A DNA stretch of 64,000 bases, from contig NZ_LMQR01000001.1 of assembly GCF_001424645.1 (NCBI RefSeq), positions 861,301 through 925,300 of the forward strand, written 5' to 3'. Made by a program: the position numbers and the translations under genes. Every line of letters begins with the position of its first letter. The first letter of the stretch is position 1. A model generated the notes under the pieces. It was given only the letters and a program-made list of their open reading frames with translations. It did not search any database and was not told where the DNA came from. Origin of the DNA: Frigoribacterium sp. Leaf415 (GTDB lineage: Bacteria; Actinomycetota; Actinomycetes; Actinomycetales; Microbacteriaceae). Below are positions 26,446 to 36,301 of this stretch, piece after piece.

Positions 26446-27806
26446 CAGACACCACCACCCTCATCATCCTCGGAGCCAGCGGAGACCTCACCGAGCGTCT
26501 GCTGCTCCCCGGCCTCGCGAGCCTGCTCAAGAGCGACCGCGGCGTCGACGTCCAGCTCATCGGCACCGGCCGCAGCGAGCGCAGCCCCGAAGAATGGGGC
26601 GACGTCGTCAAGACCGCCTTCAACGGCGACGCCGGCAGCGACCTCGCCAAGAAGACGCTGGCGTCGAGCCGCTACATCCAGGGCGACCCGACCACGGTCG
26701 AGCACCTGAAGGCCCTGTTCGAGGCCAGCGAGGGCACCCCGGTGATGTACTTCGCCCTGCCGCCCGCGATCAGCACCAAGGTGATCCAGGCGCTCGCCGA
26801 GATCGACCTGCCCGACGGTCTGCGTCTCGCCCTCGAGAAGCCGTTCGGCTCGGACGAAGAGAGCGCTCGCGAGCTGAACGCCGAGCTGCTCAAGATCGTC
26901 CCCGAAGAGCGCATCCACCGCACCGACCACTTCCTCGGTCGTGCCACGGTCCTCAACATGATCGGCCTGCGCTTCGCCAACCGCCTGTTCGAGCCGGTCT
27001 GGAACAGCGAGAACATCGAGAAGGTCGAGATCTTCTACGACGAGGTCCTCGGCCTCGAGGGTCGCGCCCAGTACTACGACAAGGCCGGCGCGCTGATCGA
27101 CATGATCCAGAGCCACCTGCTGCAGGTGCTCGCCGTCATCGCGATGGACGCCCCGTCGAGCATCGACTCGGTCGAGCTGCGCAGCGAGATCGCTCGCGTC
27201 CTGCGGGCCACGTGGGTCAAGGACGCCGACCCGGTCGCCTCGAGCCGACGTGCCCAGTACGCGGCCGGCACCATCGACGGCAAGGACGTCCCCGCGTACG
27301 CCGACGAGGACGGCGTCGACAACGACCGCCAGACCGAGACCCTCGCCGAGGTCGAGTTCGAGGTCAAGACCCGTCGCTGGGCCGGCGTCCCGTTCATCCT
27401 GCGCTCGGGCAAGGGCATGACCAAGATCCGCAAAGAGGTGCTCATCACCTTCAAGCCGGTCCCGGCGCTGCCCGAGGGCCTCAACGGCTCGTCGACGCCC
27501 GACACGCTGCGCATCGAGATCAGCCCCGAGACGATGGAGCTCGGCGTCACGACCAACGGCTCCGGCAACCCCTTCGACCTCGAGAAGTCGACGATGTCGG
27601 TCACCCTGGGCAAGCCCGAGCTCACGCCCTACGGCGAGGTGCTGAGCGGCATCTTCCACGACGACCCGACGCTCTCGATCCGCGGCGACGTGGCCGAGCG
27701 CTGCTGGGCGATCGTCGCCCCCGTGATCGAGGCCTGGAAGGCCGACCAGGTGCCCCTCGACACCTACGCCGCCGGTTCGACCGGCCCGAAGGACTGGCCC
27801 GCCTGA
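26442..27806 (+). CDS. zwf: glucose-6-phosphate dehydrogenase family protein
   Basis: A 454-aa member of the G6PDH family, which makes 6-phosphogluconolactone and NADPH at the entry of the oxidative pentose phosphate route. It has the nucleotide loop ILGASGDLTERLL at residues 9-21, EKPFG at 132-136, and the active-site motif RTDHFLGR at 160-167, where canonical enzymes have RIDHYLGK. It is about 50 residues shorter than typical Zwf, and the catalytic-loop Lys is Arg, so it may be a paralog with changed specificity. Neither opcA nor pgl is adjacent, unlike usual actinobacterial zwf. Start is a GTG. Confidence 0.83.
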   Translation: MTDTTTLIILGASGDLTERLLLPGLASLLKSDRGVDVQLIGTGRSERSPEEWGDVVKTAFNGDAGSDLAKKTLASSRYIQGDPTTVEHLKALFEASEGTPVMYFALPPAISTKVIQALAEIDLPDGLRLALEKPFGSDEESARELNAELLKIVPEERIHRTDHFLGRATVLNMIGLRFANRLFEPVWNSENIEKVEIFYDEVLGLEGRAQYYDKAGALIDMIQSHLLQVLAVIAMDAPSSIDSVELRSEIARVLRATWVKDADPVASSRRAQYAAGTIDGKDVPAYADEDGVDNDRQTETLAEVEFEVKTRRWAGVPFILRSGKGMTKIRKEVLITFKPVPALPEGLNGSSTPDTLRIEISPETMELGVTTNGSGNPFDLEKSTMSVTLGKPELTPYGEVLSGIFHDDPTLSIRGDVAERCWAIVAPVIEAWKADQVPLDTYAAGSTGPKDWPA

Positions 27807-27824
27807 TCCTCCGCCTCACCGTCC

Positions 27825-27858
27825 ACGGCCGCCCCGCTCGTCAGAGCAGGGCGGCCGT
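27825..27858. terminator. hairpin between zwf-like gene and GH15 gene
   Basis: ACGGCCGCCCCGCTC pairs with GAGCAGGGCGGCCGT (one mismatch) around GTCA, between two convergent genes. Confidence 0.78.
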
Positions 27859-27873
27859 CGCCGTGTCGGGCAC

Positions 27874-29661
<1,788 letters not shown>

Positions 29662-29729
29662 GCGCTCATCAAACCAGCGCGCCTCCGGTCGGGGTCAGCG
29701 TGGCCGGGTCGGGCCGGGCCGGGCCGGGG

Positions 29730-30413
29730 TCAACGTTGCAGCGTCGGGTCGGGCCAGAGCGTCTCGACCTTGGGCTTCTGTCGCCGGGTGCGAGCCCAGA
29801 CGACGAACCCCGCGAGCGTGAAGGCGCCGTAGAAGACGTACATGAACGCCGACGCGTAGTAGCCGGCGCTGAACAGCAGGGGAGTGCCGACGAGGTCGAC
29901 CGCGACCCAGATCAACCAGAACTCGACCCAGCCCTTGGCCATGCCGTAGGTGGCGAGGAGCGACCCCGTGAAGATCCAGGCGTCGGCCCAGACGGGTTCG
30001 TACGACCCCAGCAGGCGGAAGACGGGAGTCAGCAGGGCGGTGCCGCCGACCAGGCCGACGACGATCAGCACCCGGTTCTTCCACCCCGCCCAGCGGGGCT
30101 CGACGGCCACGCCGCCGGTGTCGCCGGCGTGTTTCCAGCGGTACCAGCCGTAGATCGACACGACGATGAACATCACCTGGCGCGCGGCCTGCCCGAGCAG
30201 GTTCACCGGGTTCGGGGTGTCGAACACCGCGCCGAGGAAGACGGTGAACAGCAGCGCGTTGCCCACGATGCCGATCGGCCAGGCCCAGACCTTGCGTCGC
30301 ATGCCGCCGAGGGCGCTCAGCAGACCGAAGACGTTGCCCACCACCTCGCGCCAGAGGATCGTCTGGTCGCCGATGTGCAACTGGGCGTCGAACAACCACA
30401 GCAACGGATTCAT
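29730..30413 (-). CDS. pnuC: PnuC-family nicotinamide riboside transporter
   Basis: A 227-aa inner-membrane protein with about seven hydrophobic helices. Family features include the REVVGNVFGLLSALGGMRRKVWAWPIGIVGN stretch (residues about 18-48), IYGWYRWKHAG (about 80-90) and the late WIAVDL-like segment WLIWVAVDLVGTPL. PnuC proteins carry nicotinamide riboside or related vitamin precursors by facilitated diffusion with intracellular trapping; no kinase gene is adjacent. The open frame extends upstream, but ATG 30413 fits the conserved start. No riboswitch was recognised upstream. Confidence 0.9.
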   Translation of the reverse strand: MNPLLWLFDAQLHIGDQTILWREVVGNVFGLLSALGGMRRKVWAWPIGIVGNALLFTVFLGAVFDTPNPVNLLGQAARQVMFIVVSIYGWYRWKHAGDTGGVAVEPRWAGWKNRVLIVVGLVGGTALLTPVFRLLGSYEPVWADAWIFTGSLLATYGMAKGWVEFWLIWVAVDLVGTPLLFSAGYYASAFMYVFYGAFTLAGFVVWARTRRQKPKVETLWPDPTLQR

Positions 30414-30517
30414 CGGGAGGCTCTCTTCGGTCGGGGAGGCGGGTGGTGCGGGACCACGGCGTCCCCGAGGCGCAGGGCGCCTGGTGCTGCAACGAGTGTG
30501 GCACGAGGGCCATTCCC

Positions 30518-30573
30518 GGTGGCACCGCCCCGGTAGCACCGCCCCGGTAGCACCGCCCCGGTGGCACGGCCCC
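30518..30573. repeat. 14-bp tandem repeat, four copies
   Basis: GGTGGCACCGCCCC, two identical GGTAGCACCGCCCC, and GGTGGCACGGCCCC follow each other in the gap between the DUF6504 and pnuC genes. This is simple expansion. Confidence 0.85.
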
Positions 30574-30591
30574 GGGTGTCGCCGCCGGGGG

Positions 30592-30918
30592 TCAGGCGAA
30601 GAGCTGCTGCTCGACCCGGTCGTCGAACACCCCGAGCAGCAACCACGAGTCGCCCCGGCCGTCGAGCGCCAGGTCGAAGGTGCCGTCGACCCGGTGGGCG
30701 CCGTCGGTGAGCGGCACCGCGTCGACCCGCCAGACCGTCATCTCGAGCAGGTGTGCGCTCGCCCCGCGCGGCGCCCGGGTCGCCGACCGCCACCAGTCGG
30801 TGCGTGTGACCCAGAGCTCGGGCGAGCTGACGACGCCGTACACGACCCCCCGCCACTCGAAGCGCAGGGGCGCCCCGTCGGCGGTCGTCTCGACCGGGAC
30901 CTTCTCGTCCACCCTCAT
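30592..30918 (-). CDS. DUF6504 family protein, SOS-controlled
   Basis: A 108-aa protein with GAPLRFEWRGVVYGVVSSPELW and DGRGDSWLLLGVFDDRVEQQLF, matching the DUF6504 pattern. In actinobacteria this family is often encoded with dnaE2 and the Y-family polymerase ImuB (from memory, not searched), suggesting a role in SOS mutagenesis. Here it stands alone, but a LexA box lies 16 bp before the ATG, linking it by regulation to dnaE2 about 6 kb away. Its molecular function is unknown. Confidence 0.8.
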   Translation of the reverse strand: MRVDEKVPVETTADGAPLRFEWRGVVYGVVSSPELWVTRTDWWRSATRAPRGASAHLLEMTVWRVDAVPLTDGAHRVDGTFDLALDGRGDSWLLLGVFDDRVEQQLFA

Positions 30919-30933
30919 CTGCCGACCTCTCGT

Positions 30934-30949
30934 TCGAATGTGTGTTCGA
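30934..30949. promoter_or_regulatory. LexA (SOS) box upstream of DUF6504 gene
   Basis: TCGAATGTGTGTTCGA matches TCGAAC-N4-GTTCGA except for one base and lies within a longer TTCGAA-N6-TTCGAA palindrome. It begins 16 bp before the ATG. Confidence 0.82.
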
Positions 30950-31028
30950 ACGGAGTCTACGAACCCCCACCGACATCGGCCACCCCCTCTGTGGGCGGGA
31001 AGCCGAGGCGCCGGGGACGCGCGCGGCC

Positions 31029-32312
31029 TCACCAGCGGGGCAGCGCCTCCTCGACGTGGTCGACCGCCTCGCGGGGCAGGCCGGCCTCGTCGGCGAACGA
31101 CCGCCACCGCCGCACCGCGTCACGCACCTCGTCGACGATGCCCGACGCGTCCCGCACCAGGAAGCGGTCGGCCAGACGCATCACGTCGGCCCGCGAGACG
31201 TCGCGGTAGACACCGTCCACCCCCATGAGGTGCTGGTACGTCCACCGCCCGGTCGGGTTGTGCGCGAACGTCACGTCGTACGCGGGCGACAGTCCCCACG
31301 ACGCCCCGGGCCCCGCCAGCAGGAACGACGAGTTCTTCGTGTGGTCGTCGTTGTTGGCCGCCAGCACGTTGAAGACCATCCGGCGGAACGCCTGCGCCAT
31401 CGCCTCGTCGCCCAGCCCCAGGCGACGGACCACGTCGAACAGCTGCCCGTAGTCGTGCGCCTGTCGCTGACGGAAGTCGAGATGGGCCGCCCCGCACAGC
31501 GTCAGGACGTGCGCCTTGCCCTCGACCCGACGGTCGAACCGACGCGTCATGAAGTGCGACCGCCCGTTCTCGTCGAGCAGCCGGCACTCGGCCATGTCGA
31601 TCCCCGCCGCCCCCGCCATCAGTGAGTACGCGTACTCGACCCGACCGGCCAGGCCGCCCGACCCCAACTCGGAGTCCGGGCCCAACCCGTCCAACTTGAT
31701 CAACCAGTGCTCGAACCCGTCCGGCGCCGCCAACTGACCCGACCGGATCTCACCCGTCCCACGGTTCCACGCGACCACCGCCTTCGCCCGCGCCCCACCC
31801 GCCGACGTCCCCACCTGGATCAAGGACCGGATCGCCGACTCGGTCTCGTGGTCGTCGCTGAAGCTGGCGTCCAGCACGCTGCGTGCCCCCTCGACCAGTG
31901 CGCTCAGCTCGAGCGCGCTCGTCGTCCGCTGGCGCGGCCCCCTCGAGGGCCGGAACTCCAACGCCCCCATGGCCCGGTCCGCCATGTACGCCAACCGGTC
32001 CAGCGGGCTCACCTGCTGCCGCGACACGCCCTGCCGCACCAACCAGGCGTCGATCACCGCGTTGCCGAAGTCGTCCGGCATCGCGTCCGCCAGCACGGCG
32101 GGCAGCCGGTGGAACGTCGCCTCGGGCAGCTGCGGGAACACATGCCGCCGGGTGCGGACCGGCATCGTCAGCGGAGCCAGCTCGATGCCCCGAGCCACCC
32201 AGTCCGGGTAGTACTCGAAGACGTACGCCCCGAGCCCCGGGTCCAGCGCCACGGCCCCCACCCGCAGGCCCCACGCCGTCACCTCGACCGCCCGGACCGG
32301 GACCCAGCTCAC
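31029..32312 (-). CDS. hipA: HipA-type serine/threonine kinase toxin
   Basis: A 427-aa HipA-family kinase. The N-terminal subdomain has LPEATFHRLPAVLADAMPDDFGN, the nucleotide loop is GTSAGGARAKAVVAW, and the catalytic loop is NNDDHTKNSSFLL near residue 320 (Asp as base), followed by LSPAYDVTFAHNP. E. coli HipA phosphorylates glutamyl-tRNA synthetase and causes dormancy; the target here is unknown. GTG 32312 overlaps the antitoxin stop (GTGA), the expected coupling; the open frame upstream is antitoxin shadow. All kinase motifs look intact. Confidence 0.92.
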   Translation of the reverse strand: MSWVPVRAVEVTAWGLRVGAVALDPGLGAYVFEYYPDWVARGIELAPLTMPVRTRRHVFPQLPEATFHRLPAVLADAMPDDFGNAVIDAWLVRQGVSRQQVSPLDRLAYMADRAMGALEFRPSRGPRQRTTSALELSALVEGARSVLDASFSDDHETESAIRSLIQVGTSAGGARAKAVVAWNRGTGEIRSGQLAAPDGFEHWLIKLDGLGPDSELGSGGLAGRVEYAYSLMAGAAGIDMAECRLLDENGRSHFMTRRFDRRVEGKAHVLTLCGAAHLDFRQRQAHDYGQLFDVVRRLGLGDEAMAQAFRRMVFNVLAANNDDHTKNSSFLLAGPGASWGLSPAYDVTFAHNPTGRWTYQHLMGVDGVYRDVSRADVMRLADRFLVRDASGIVDEVRDAVRRWRSFADEAGLPREAVDHVEEALPRW

Positions 32313-32671
32313 GAGCCGTCGCCCGACGATCGTGCACCCCGCGGGCGGTACACCCGACGTCGCGGCTCGTCGCCCGACGACCGCAGCAGGTCGAGCGGGC
32401 TGACGGCGCTCGCCGGGGCGATGTTCCCGAGGGCGTCGTCCGCGCCCAGGGCCCGCAGGACGCGGACGAGCGAGCGCAACGTGCTGCCCCGCCCGGCCTC
32501 GAGGGACTGCACCGTGCTGGGTGACAGGTCGGCCCGTCGAGCGAGTTCGAGCTGGTCGAGTCCCTGGTCGAGCCTCAGGCGACGGATCTGTTCGCCGACC
32601 TGGCGTTCGCGCTCGTCGGTCGAGATGAGCGAGGGCGCACTCGCGGGGGGTGTCTGATCGTCGTCGAACAC
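32309..32671 (-). CDS. hipB: HipB-like XRE-family antitoxin
   Basis: A 120-aa protein with an XRE helix-turn-helix (GEQIRRLRLDQGLDQLELARRADLSPSTVQSLEAGRGSTLRSLVRVLRALGA), an acidic N-terminal arm and a basic C-terminal tail (RRRVYRPRGA). It precedes and overlaps hipA, the normal hipB-hipA order, so it should neutralise the kinase and repress the operon. An AT-rich region with repeated ATCCC/GGGAT sequence lies directly upstream. The start is chosen to keep the full HTH; an alternative start is not evident. Confidence 0.9.
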   Translation of the reverse strand: MFDDDQTPPASAPSLISTDERERQVGEQIRRLRLDQGLDQLELARRADLSPSTVQSLEAGRGSTLRSLVRVLRALGADDALGNIAPASAVSPLDLLRSSGDEPRRRVYRPRGARSSGDGS

Positions 32672-32685
32672 GATGCTCCAATCAC

Positions 32686-32735
32686 GGGATTAACCACGAT
32701 AACAGCAATGATCACTCAGAAAACGGGATCATCCC
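32686..32735. promoter_or_regulatory. AT-rich promoter/operator region of hipBA
   Basis: A rare AT-rich stretch containing the palindrome GGGATCATCCC (32725-32735), a second GGGAT at 32686-32690 in an ACGGGAT context, and TGATCA at 32709-32714. Repeated ACGGGAT words at a hipB promoter suggest autoregulatory operators; this is inference. Confidence 0.5.
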
Positions 32736-32766
32736 ACTATTCCAGGAACGTCACGACCGACCAGGG

Positions 32767-33807
32767 TCAGTCGATCACGCCGTTGTCGAGGAGTTGCTCC
32801 CACAGGCCGGCACCGTCGGGTGCCGACACCCAGACCACGTCGCTGCCCTCGGCGTGCTCCGACCGCGACCGGCCACCGGCCAGCACGGCCTCGCTGGGCG
32901 ACAGCTGGCGGATGGCCACGGCGGCCACGTTCTCGGGGTGGTCGTGCAGGAAGGTCCCGTACAGCTCTTCGTCGTGCTGACCGTCGTCGCCGACGAGCAG
33001 CCACTTGAGCTCGGGGAACTCGTCGGCCAGGCGGCGCAGGGACTCCTGCTTGTGCTGACGTCCGCTGCGGAAGATCCGGTCGTGGGTGGGGCCCCAGTCG
33101 GTCAACAGCAGCGCGCCGCTCGGGTACAGGTTGCGGGACAGGAAGCGGGACAGCGTCGGCGCCACGTTCCAGGCCCCCGTCGACAGGTAGATGACGGGGC
33201 ACCCGGGGTTCGCCGCGTTCAGGCGTTCGTACAGCACGGCCATGCCGGGCACGGGGCGCCGGGCGTGCTCGTTGAGGACGAAGGTGTTCCAGGCGGCGAG
33301 CAGCGGCCGGGGCAGCGAGGTGACCATCACGGTGTCGTCGATGTCCGAGACGATGCCGAACCGCGCCTCCGGATCGATGACGAAGATCGGCGCCTCGACC
33401 GGCACGGACCCTTCGGTGGTCAGGGTCGCGACGTGCCAGCCGGGTTCGAGGTCGACGGCGATGCGAGCGTCGAGCACGCCGCCGCGGTCGGTCTGGACGC
33501 GCTGGACGCGACCGCCGAGCGAGATCTCGACCAGGGCCTTCTCGACGGGCACGCTCGTGAAGCTGCGCCACCCCCGGACGTTGAGGCGGTCGACGCCCGA
33601 CAGCGTGCCCGTCCGGGTGAGCAGGACGCGCGACAGCACCCGAGCCCATCCCGGGGCGCCGTAGCCGGTGTACGGCACGACCGTGGGGAGGAGTCCGCGA
33701 CGCCGGGCCCGCTTCTCGCGGAAGCGATGGACCGAGTTCTCGATGCGGGCCGCTCGGTGGAGGAAGGGCTCGACGGCGGCGGGCGGTGCCTTGCGGGTGT
33801 CGGGCAT
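32767..33807 (-). CDS. App1-like phosphatidate phosphatase domain protein (DUF2183)
   Basis: A 346-aa protein with the HAD-like catalytic motif GIVSDIDDTVMVTS at about residues 150-163, followed by PVIYLSTGAWNVAPTLSRFL, LLTDWGPTHDRIFRSG with KQESLRRLADEFPELKWLLVGDDGQHDEELY. This is the conserved domain of yeast App1, a Mg-dependent phosphatidate phosphatase. The bacterial substrate is not known. ATG 33807 is selected; the longer frame runs antisense to the SRAP gene. It lies 38 bp after the SRAP stop on the same strand. Confidence 0.9.
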   Translation of the reverse strand: MPDTRKAPPAAVEPFLHRAARIENSVHRFREKRARRRGLLPTVVPYTGYGAPGWARVLSRVLLTRTGTLSGVDRLNVRGWRSFTSVPVEKALVEISLGGRVQRVQTDRGGVLDARIAVDLEPGWHVATLTTEGSVPVEAPIFVIDPEARFGIVSDIDDTVMVTSLPRPLLAAWNTFVLNEHARRPVPGMAVLYERLNAANPGCPVIYLSTGAWNVAPTLSRFLSRNLYPSGALLLTDWGPTHDRIFRSGRQHKQESLRRLADEFPELKWLLVGDDGQHDEELYGTFLHDHPENVAAVAIRQLSPSEAVLAGGRSRSEHAEGSDVVWVSAPDGAGLWEQLLDNGVID

Positions 33808-33845
33808 CCGCTCAGTCTCGCACGACGGGTCGTCGAACGGGCGGG

Positions 33846-34574
33846 TCAGTCGACGGGAGCGAGCAGACCGGGGTGGTCGACCGACGACGAGCCGACCTCG
33901 GGGCCGACCTCGTGGTGCAGCAGGCGCTCGGCGATCTCGTCGCTGAGGCCCGCGATGCCCTGCACCAGGTCGTCGTCGCCCTCGGTCTCGGGGTCGAGCC
34001 AGTCGTCCATGACGTCGGTGCCGACGAGCACCGGCATGCGGTCGTGCACGTCGGACACCGGACCCGAGGAGGCGCGGGTCAACACGGTCGTCGACAGCAG
34101 CCACCGAGACGGGGCGCCGACCTCGGCCGACGGGTCGCGCCACCACTCGTAGAGCGCACCGAACAGGACCACCTCGTCGTCGGGCAGCCGCACGAGGACG
34201 GGGCGCTTCGAGCCGTCGGGCAGGGTCTGCCACTCGTACCAGCCCGTCGCCGGGACCAGGCCACGGCGCGAGATCACGGCGTCGCGGAACGAGGGTTTCT
34301 CGGCGGCCGACTCGGATCGTGCGTTGAACAGCGGGGGACCGGAGTCGGGACCCGCCGAGCCGCCGGGCACGAGACCCCAGCGGGCCGACGCGAGGCGTCG
34401 GACCGGCGGGCCACCCGCGTCGGCGCCCCGAGGTGCCGCGTCGACCAGGAGACTCACCGGCCGAGTCGGAGCGATATTCCAGGAAGGCTCTGGGAGAGTG
34501 TCTCCTGATACATCGACGTCGAACAGGGCCACCAGGTCGCTCGAGGCGCGTGCCATCACGAATCGTCCGCACAT
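33846..34574 (-). CDS. SOS response-associated peptidase, HMCES/YedK family
   Basis: A 242-aa SRAP protein. The start gives MCGRF, where Cys2 becomes the N-terminal nucleophile that crosslinks to abasic sites in single-stranded DNA. Also visible are WNIAPTRPV, RWGLVP, the NARSES motif (Asn and Glu of the active site), RGLVPATGWYEW, and VHDRMPVLV with the catalytic His. It shields abasic sites at forks. ATG 34574 is required, since Met removal must expose Cys2. No LexA box was seen immediately upstream, though family members are often SOS-linked. Confidence 0.95.
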   Translation of the reverse strand: MCGRFVMARASSDLVALFDVDVSGDTLPEPSWNIAPTRPVSLLVDAAPRGADAGGPPVRRLASARWGLVPGGSAGPDSGPPLFNARSESAAEKPSFRDAVISRRGLVPATGWYEWQTLPDGSKRPVLVRLPDDEVVLFGALYEWWRDPSAEVGAPSRWLLSTTVLTRASSGPVSDVHDRMPVLVGTDVMDDWLDPETEGDDDLVQGIAGLSDEIAERLLHHEVGPEVGSSSVDHPGLLAPVD

Positions 34575-34688
34575 GCGATCCATTCTGGTGGCAGCCGCCG
34601 ACATCCGGTGACCGACACCTCGGTCCCCTTCCGACGTCATCGCACCGTGCCCGACCCCGTCGAGGCATCGCCACGAAACGGAGAAACG

Positions 34689-35336
34689 TTGCTCGTCACC
34701 GACGTCAATGACGCACTGCCCGGGGGTTCACCGCTGCTCAGGAACGAGCCCGTCCAGGCTCGCAGTTCCGCGCGGCTCACCGGGCTGCTCGACGCGGCCG
34801 CGGCCATCATCGACGAGATCGGCTACGAGCGTCTGACCACGGCGATGGTCGCCGAGCGCGCAGGTGCCTCGATCGGCACGGTCTACCGCTACTTCCCCGA
34901 CCGCATCGCCGTCGTCGACGCCCTCGCCCTGCGGTCGGTCCAACGCCTGACCGTCCGGGTCGGCGAGGCCGTGTCCGACGACGCCGTCACCGACTGGCGT
35001 CGTGCCGTCGACCTCTTCGTCGACGCCAAGGCCGAGATGTACCGCAGCGAGCCCGGCTTCCGCGCCATCCGCTTCGCCGACGCTCCCGACGTGCGCACGC
35101 CCGAGACGCGCCAGTACACGAGCCCGCTGGCCGAGCAGTTGCTCGCGGTCTTCGTCGAGCACTGCGCGGTGACGCGCACCGACGAACTCGAGTTGGGCCT
35201 CCAGGTGGCGGTCGAGATCGCGAACGCCCTCCTGGCGCGCGCCTTCATCGACGACCCCGAGGGTGACGACCGCTTCGTCGGCCAGTGCCGCGCGGTGCTG
35301 ACGGGCTACCTCGAGCCCCTCGTCGGCGCGCACTGA
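34689..35336 (+). CDS. TetR/AcrR family transcriptional regulator
   Basis: A 215-aa regulator from the TTG at 34689, which has GGAG five nt upstream. In-frame GTGs at 34608 and 34647 would lengthen it to 242 or 229 aa but lack a ribosome binding site. The HTH is AAAIIDEIGYERLTTAMVAERAGASIGTVYRYFPDRIAVVDAL; a TetR C-terminal domain follows. It lies 128 bp upstream of the osmoprotectant transporter operon in the same direction, so control of that operon is possible but unproven. Confidence 0.85.
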   Translation: MLVTDVNDALPGGSPLLRNEPVQARSSARLTGLLDAAAAIIDEIGYERLTTAMVAERAGASIGTVYRYFPDRIAVVDALALRSVQRLTVRVGEAVSDDAVTDWRRAVDLFVDAKAEMYRSEPGFRAIRFADAPDVRTPETRQYTSPLAEQLLAVFVEHCAVTRTDELELGLQVAVEIANALLARAFIDDPEGDDRFVGQCRAVLTGYLEPLVGAH

Positions 35337-35464
35337 CCCCGCGGGCCGTGTGACGGCCGGCGTCATGGGCCCCGGCGGGGTCGATGACACATCGTCGAGA
35401 TCTGTGGTTGGGTGAACGCCCTGGCAAGTGTCGATTCGTGCTGCCCACGAGGAATGAGCCACCC

Positions 35465-36301
35465 ATGATCGAGTTCCGTTCCGTGACGAAGCAGTACCCC
35501 GACGGCACCCTGGCGGTCGACGACTTCAGCCTGGTGATCCCGTCCCGCAAGACCACGGTCTTCGTCGGGTCCAGCGGGTGCGGCAAGACGACGATCCTGC
35601 GGATGATCAACCGCATGGTCGACCCGACGTCCGGCGTCATCGAGATCGACGGCGAGTCCATCGGCGACCTCGAGCCGGTGCGACTCCGCCGCGGCATCGG
35701 CTACGTCATGCAGAACTCGGGCCTGCTGCCGCATCGCAAGGTCGTCGACAACATCGCCACCGTCCCCGTGCTCAAGGGCACGCCCAAGAAGGTCGCCCGC
35801 GACCGCGCCCTCGAGCTGATGGACACGGTCGGGCTCGACCGCGACCTGGCCCAGCGCTACCCGAGCCAGCTGTCCGGCGGGCAGCAACAGCGCGTCGGCG
35901 TCGCCCGCGGCCTCGCCGTCGACCCGAACATCCTGCTGATGGACGAGCCCTTCGGTGCCGTCGACCCGCTCGTCCGGTCCGACCTGCAGCAAGAGCTCAT
36001 CCGGTTGCAGCGCGAGCTCGACAAGACCGTCGTCTTCGTCACGCACGACATCGACGAGGCCTTCTACCTGGGCGATCAGGTCGTGATCCTCGAGAAGGGC
36101 GGCCAGATCGCCCAGCAGGGCACTCCCGCCGAGATCCTCTCGGCGCCGGCGACCGACTTCGTCGCCGAGTTCATCGGTGCCAACCGGGGCAAGCGAGCGT
36201 TGCACGTCGAAGAGACCCCGACCGGTCAGGTGGTGGTCGACGGCGACGGACGCACCGCCGGGGTGCTGACCGAACCGGTCCGAGGTGGGCGGACGTCGTG
36301 A
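35465..36301 (+). CDS. osmoprotectant ABC transporter, ATP-binding protein (OpuCA/ProV-like)
   Basis: The 278-aa ATPase of a glycine betaine/carnitine/choline-type importer. It has Walker A GSSGCGKTT, Q-loop VMQNSGLLPH, signature LSGGQQQRVGVARGLA, Walker B ILLMDEPFGAVDP and the H-loop THDIDEA. It lacks a long CBS pair; the C-terminal about 40 residues are a short tail. First gene of four, each overlapping the next by GTGA. Induction by osmotic stress is inferred from the family, not from any visible site. Confidence 0.93.
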   Translation: MIEFRSVTKQYPDGTLAVDDFSLVIPSRKTTVFVGSSGCGKTTILRMINRMVDPTSGVIEIDGESIGDLEPVRLRRGIGYVMQNSGLLPHRKVVDNIATVPVLKGTPKKVARDRALELMDTVGLDRDLAQRYPSQLSGGQQQRVGVARGLAVDPNILLMDEPFGAVDPLVRSDLQQELIRLQRELDKTVVFVTHDIDEAFYLGDQVVILEKGGQIAQQGTPAEILSAPATDFVAEFIGANRGKRALHVEETPTGQVVVDGDGRTAGVLTEPVRGGRTS

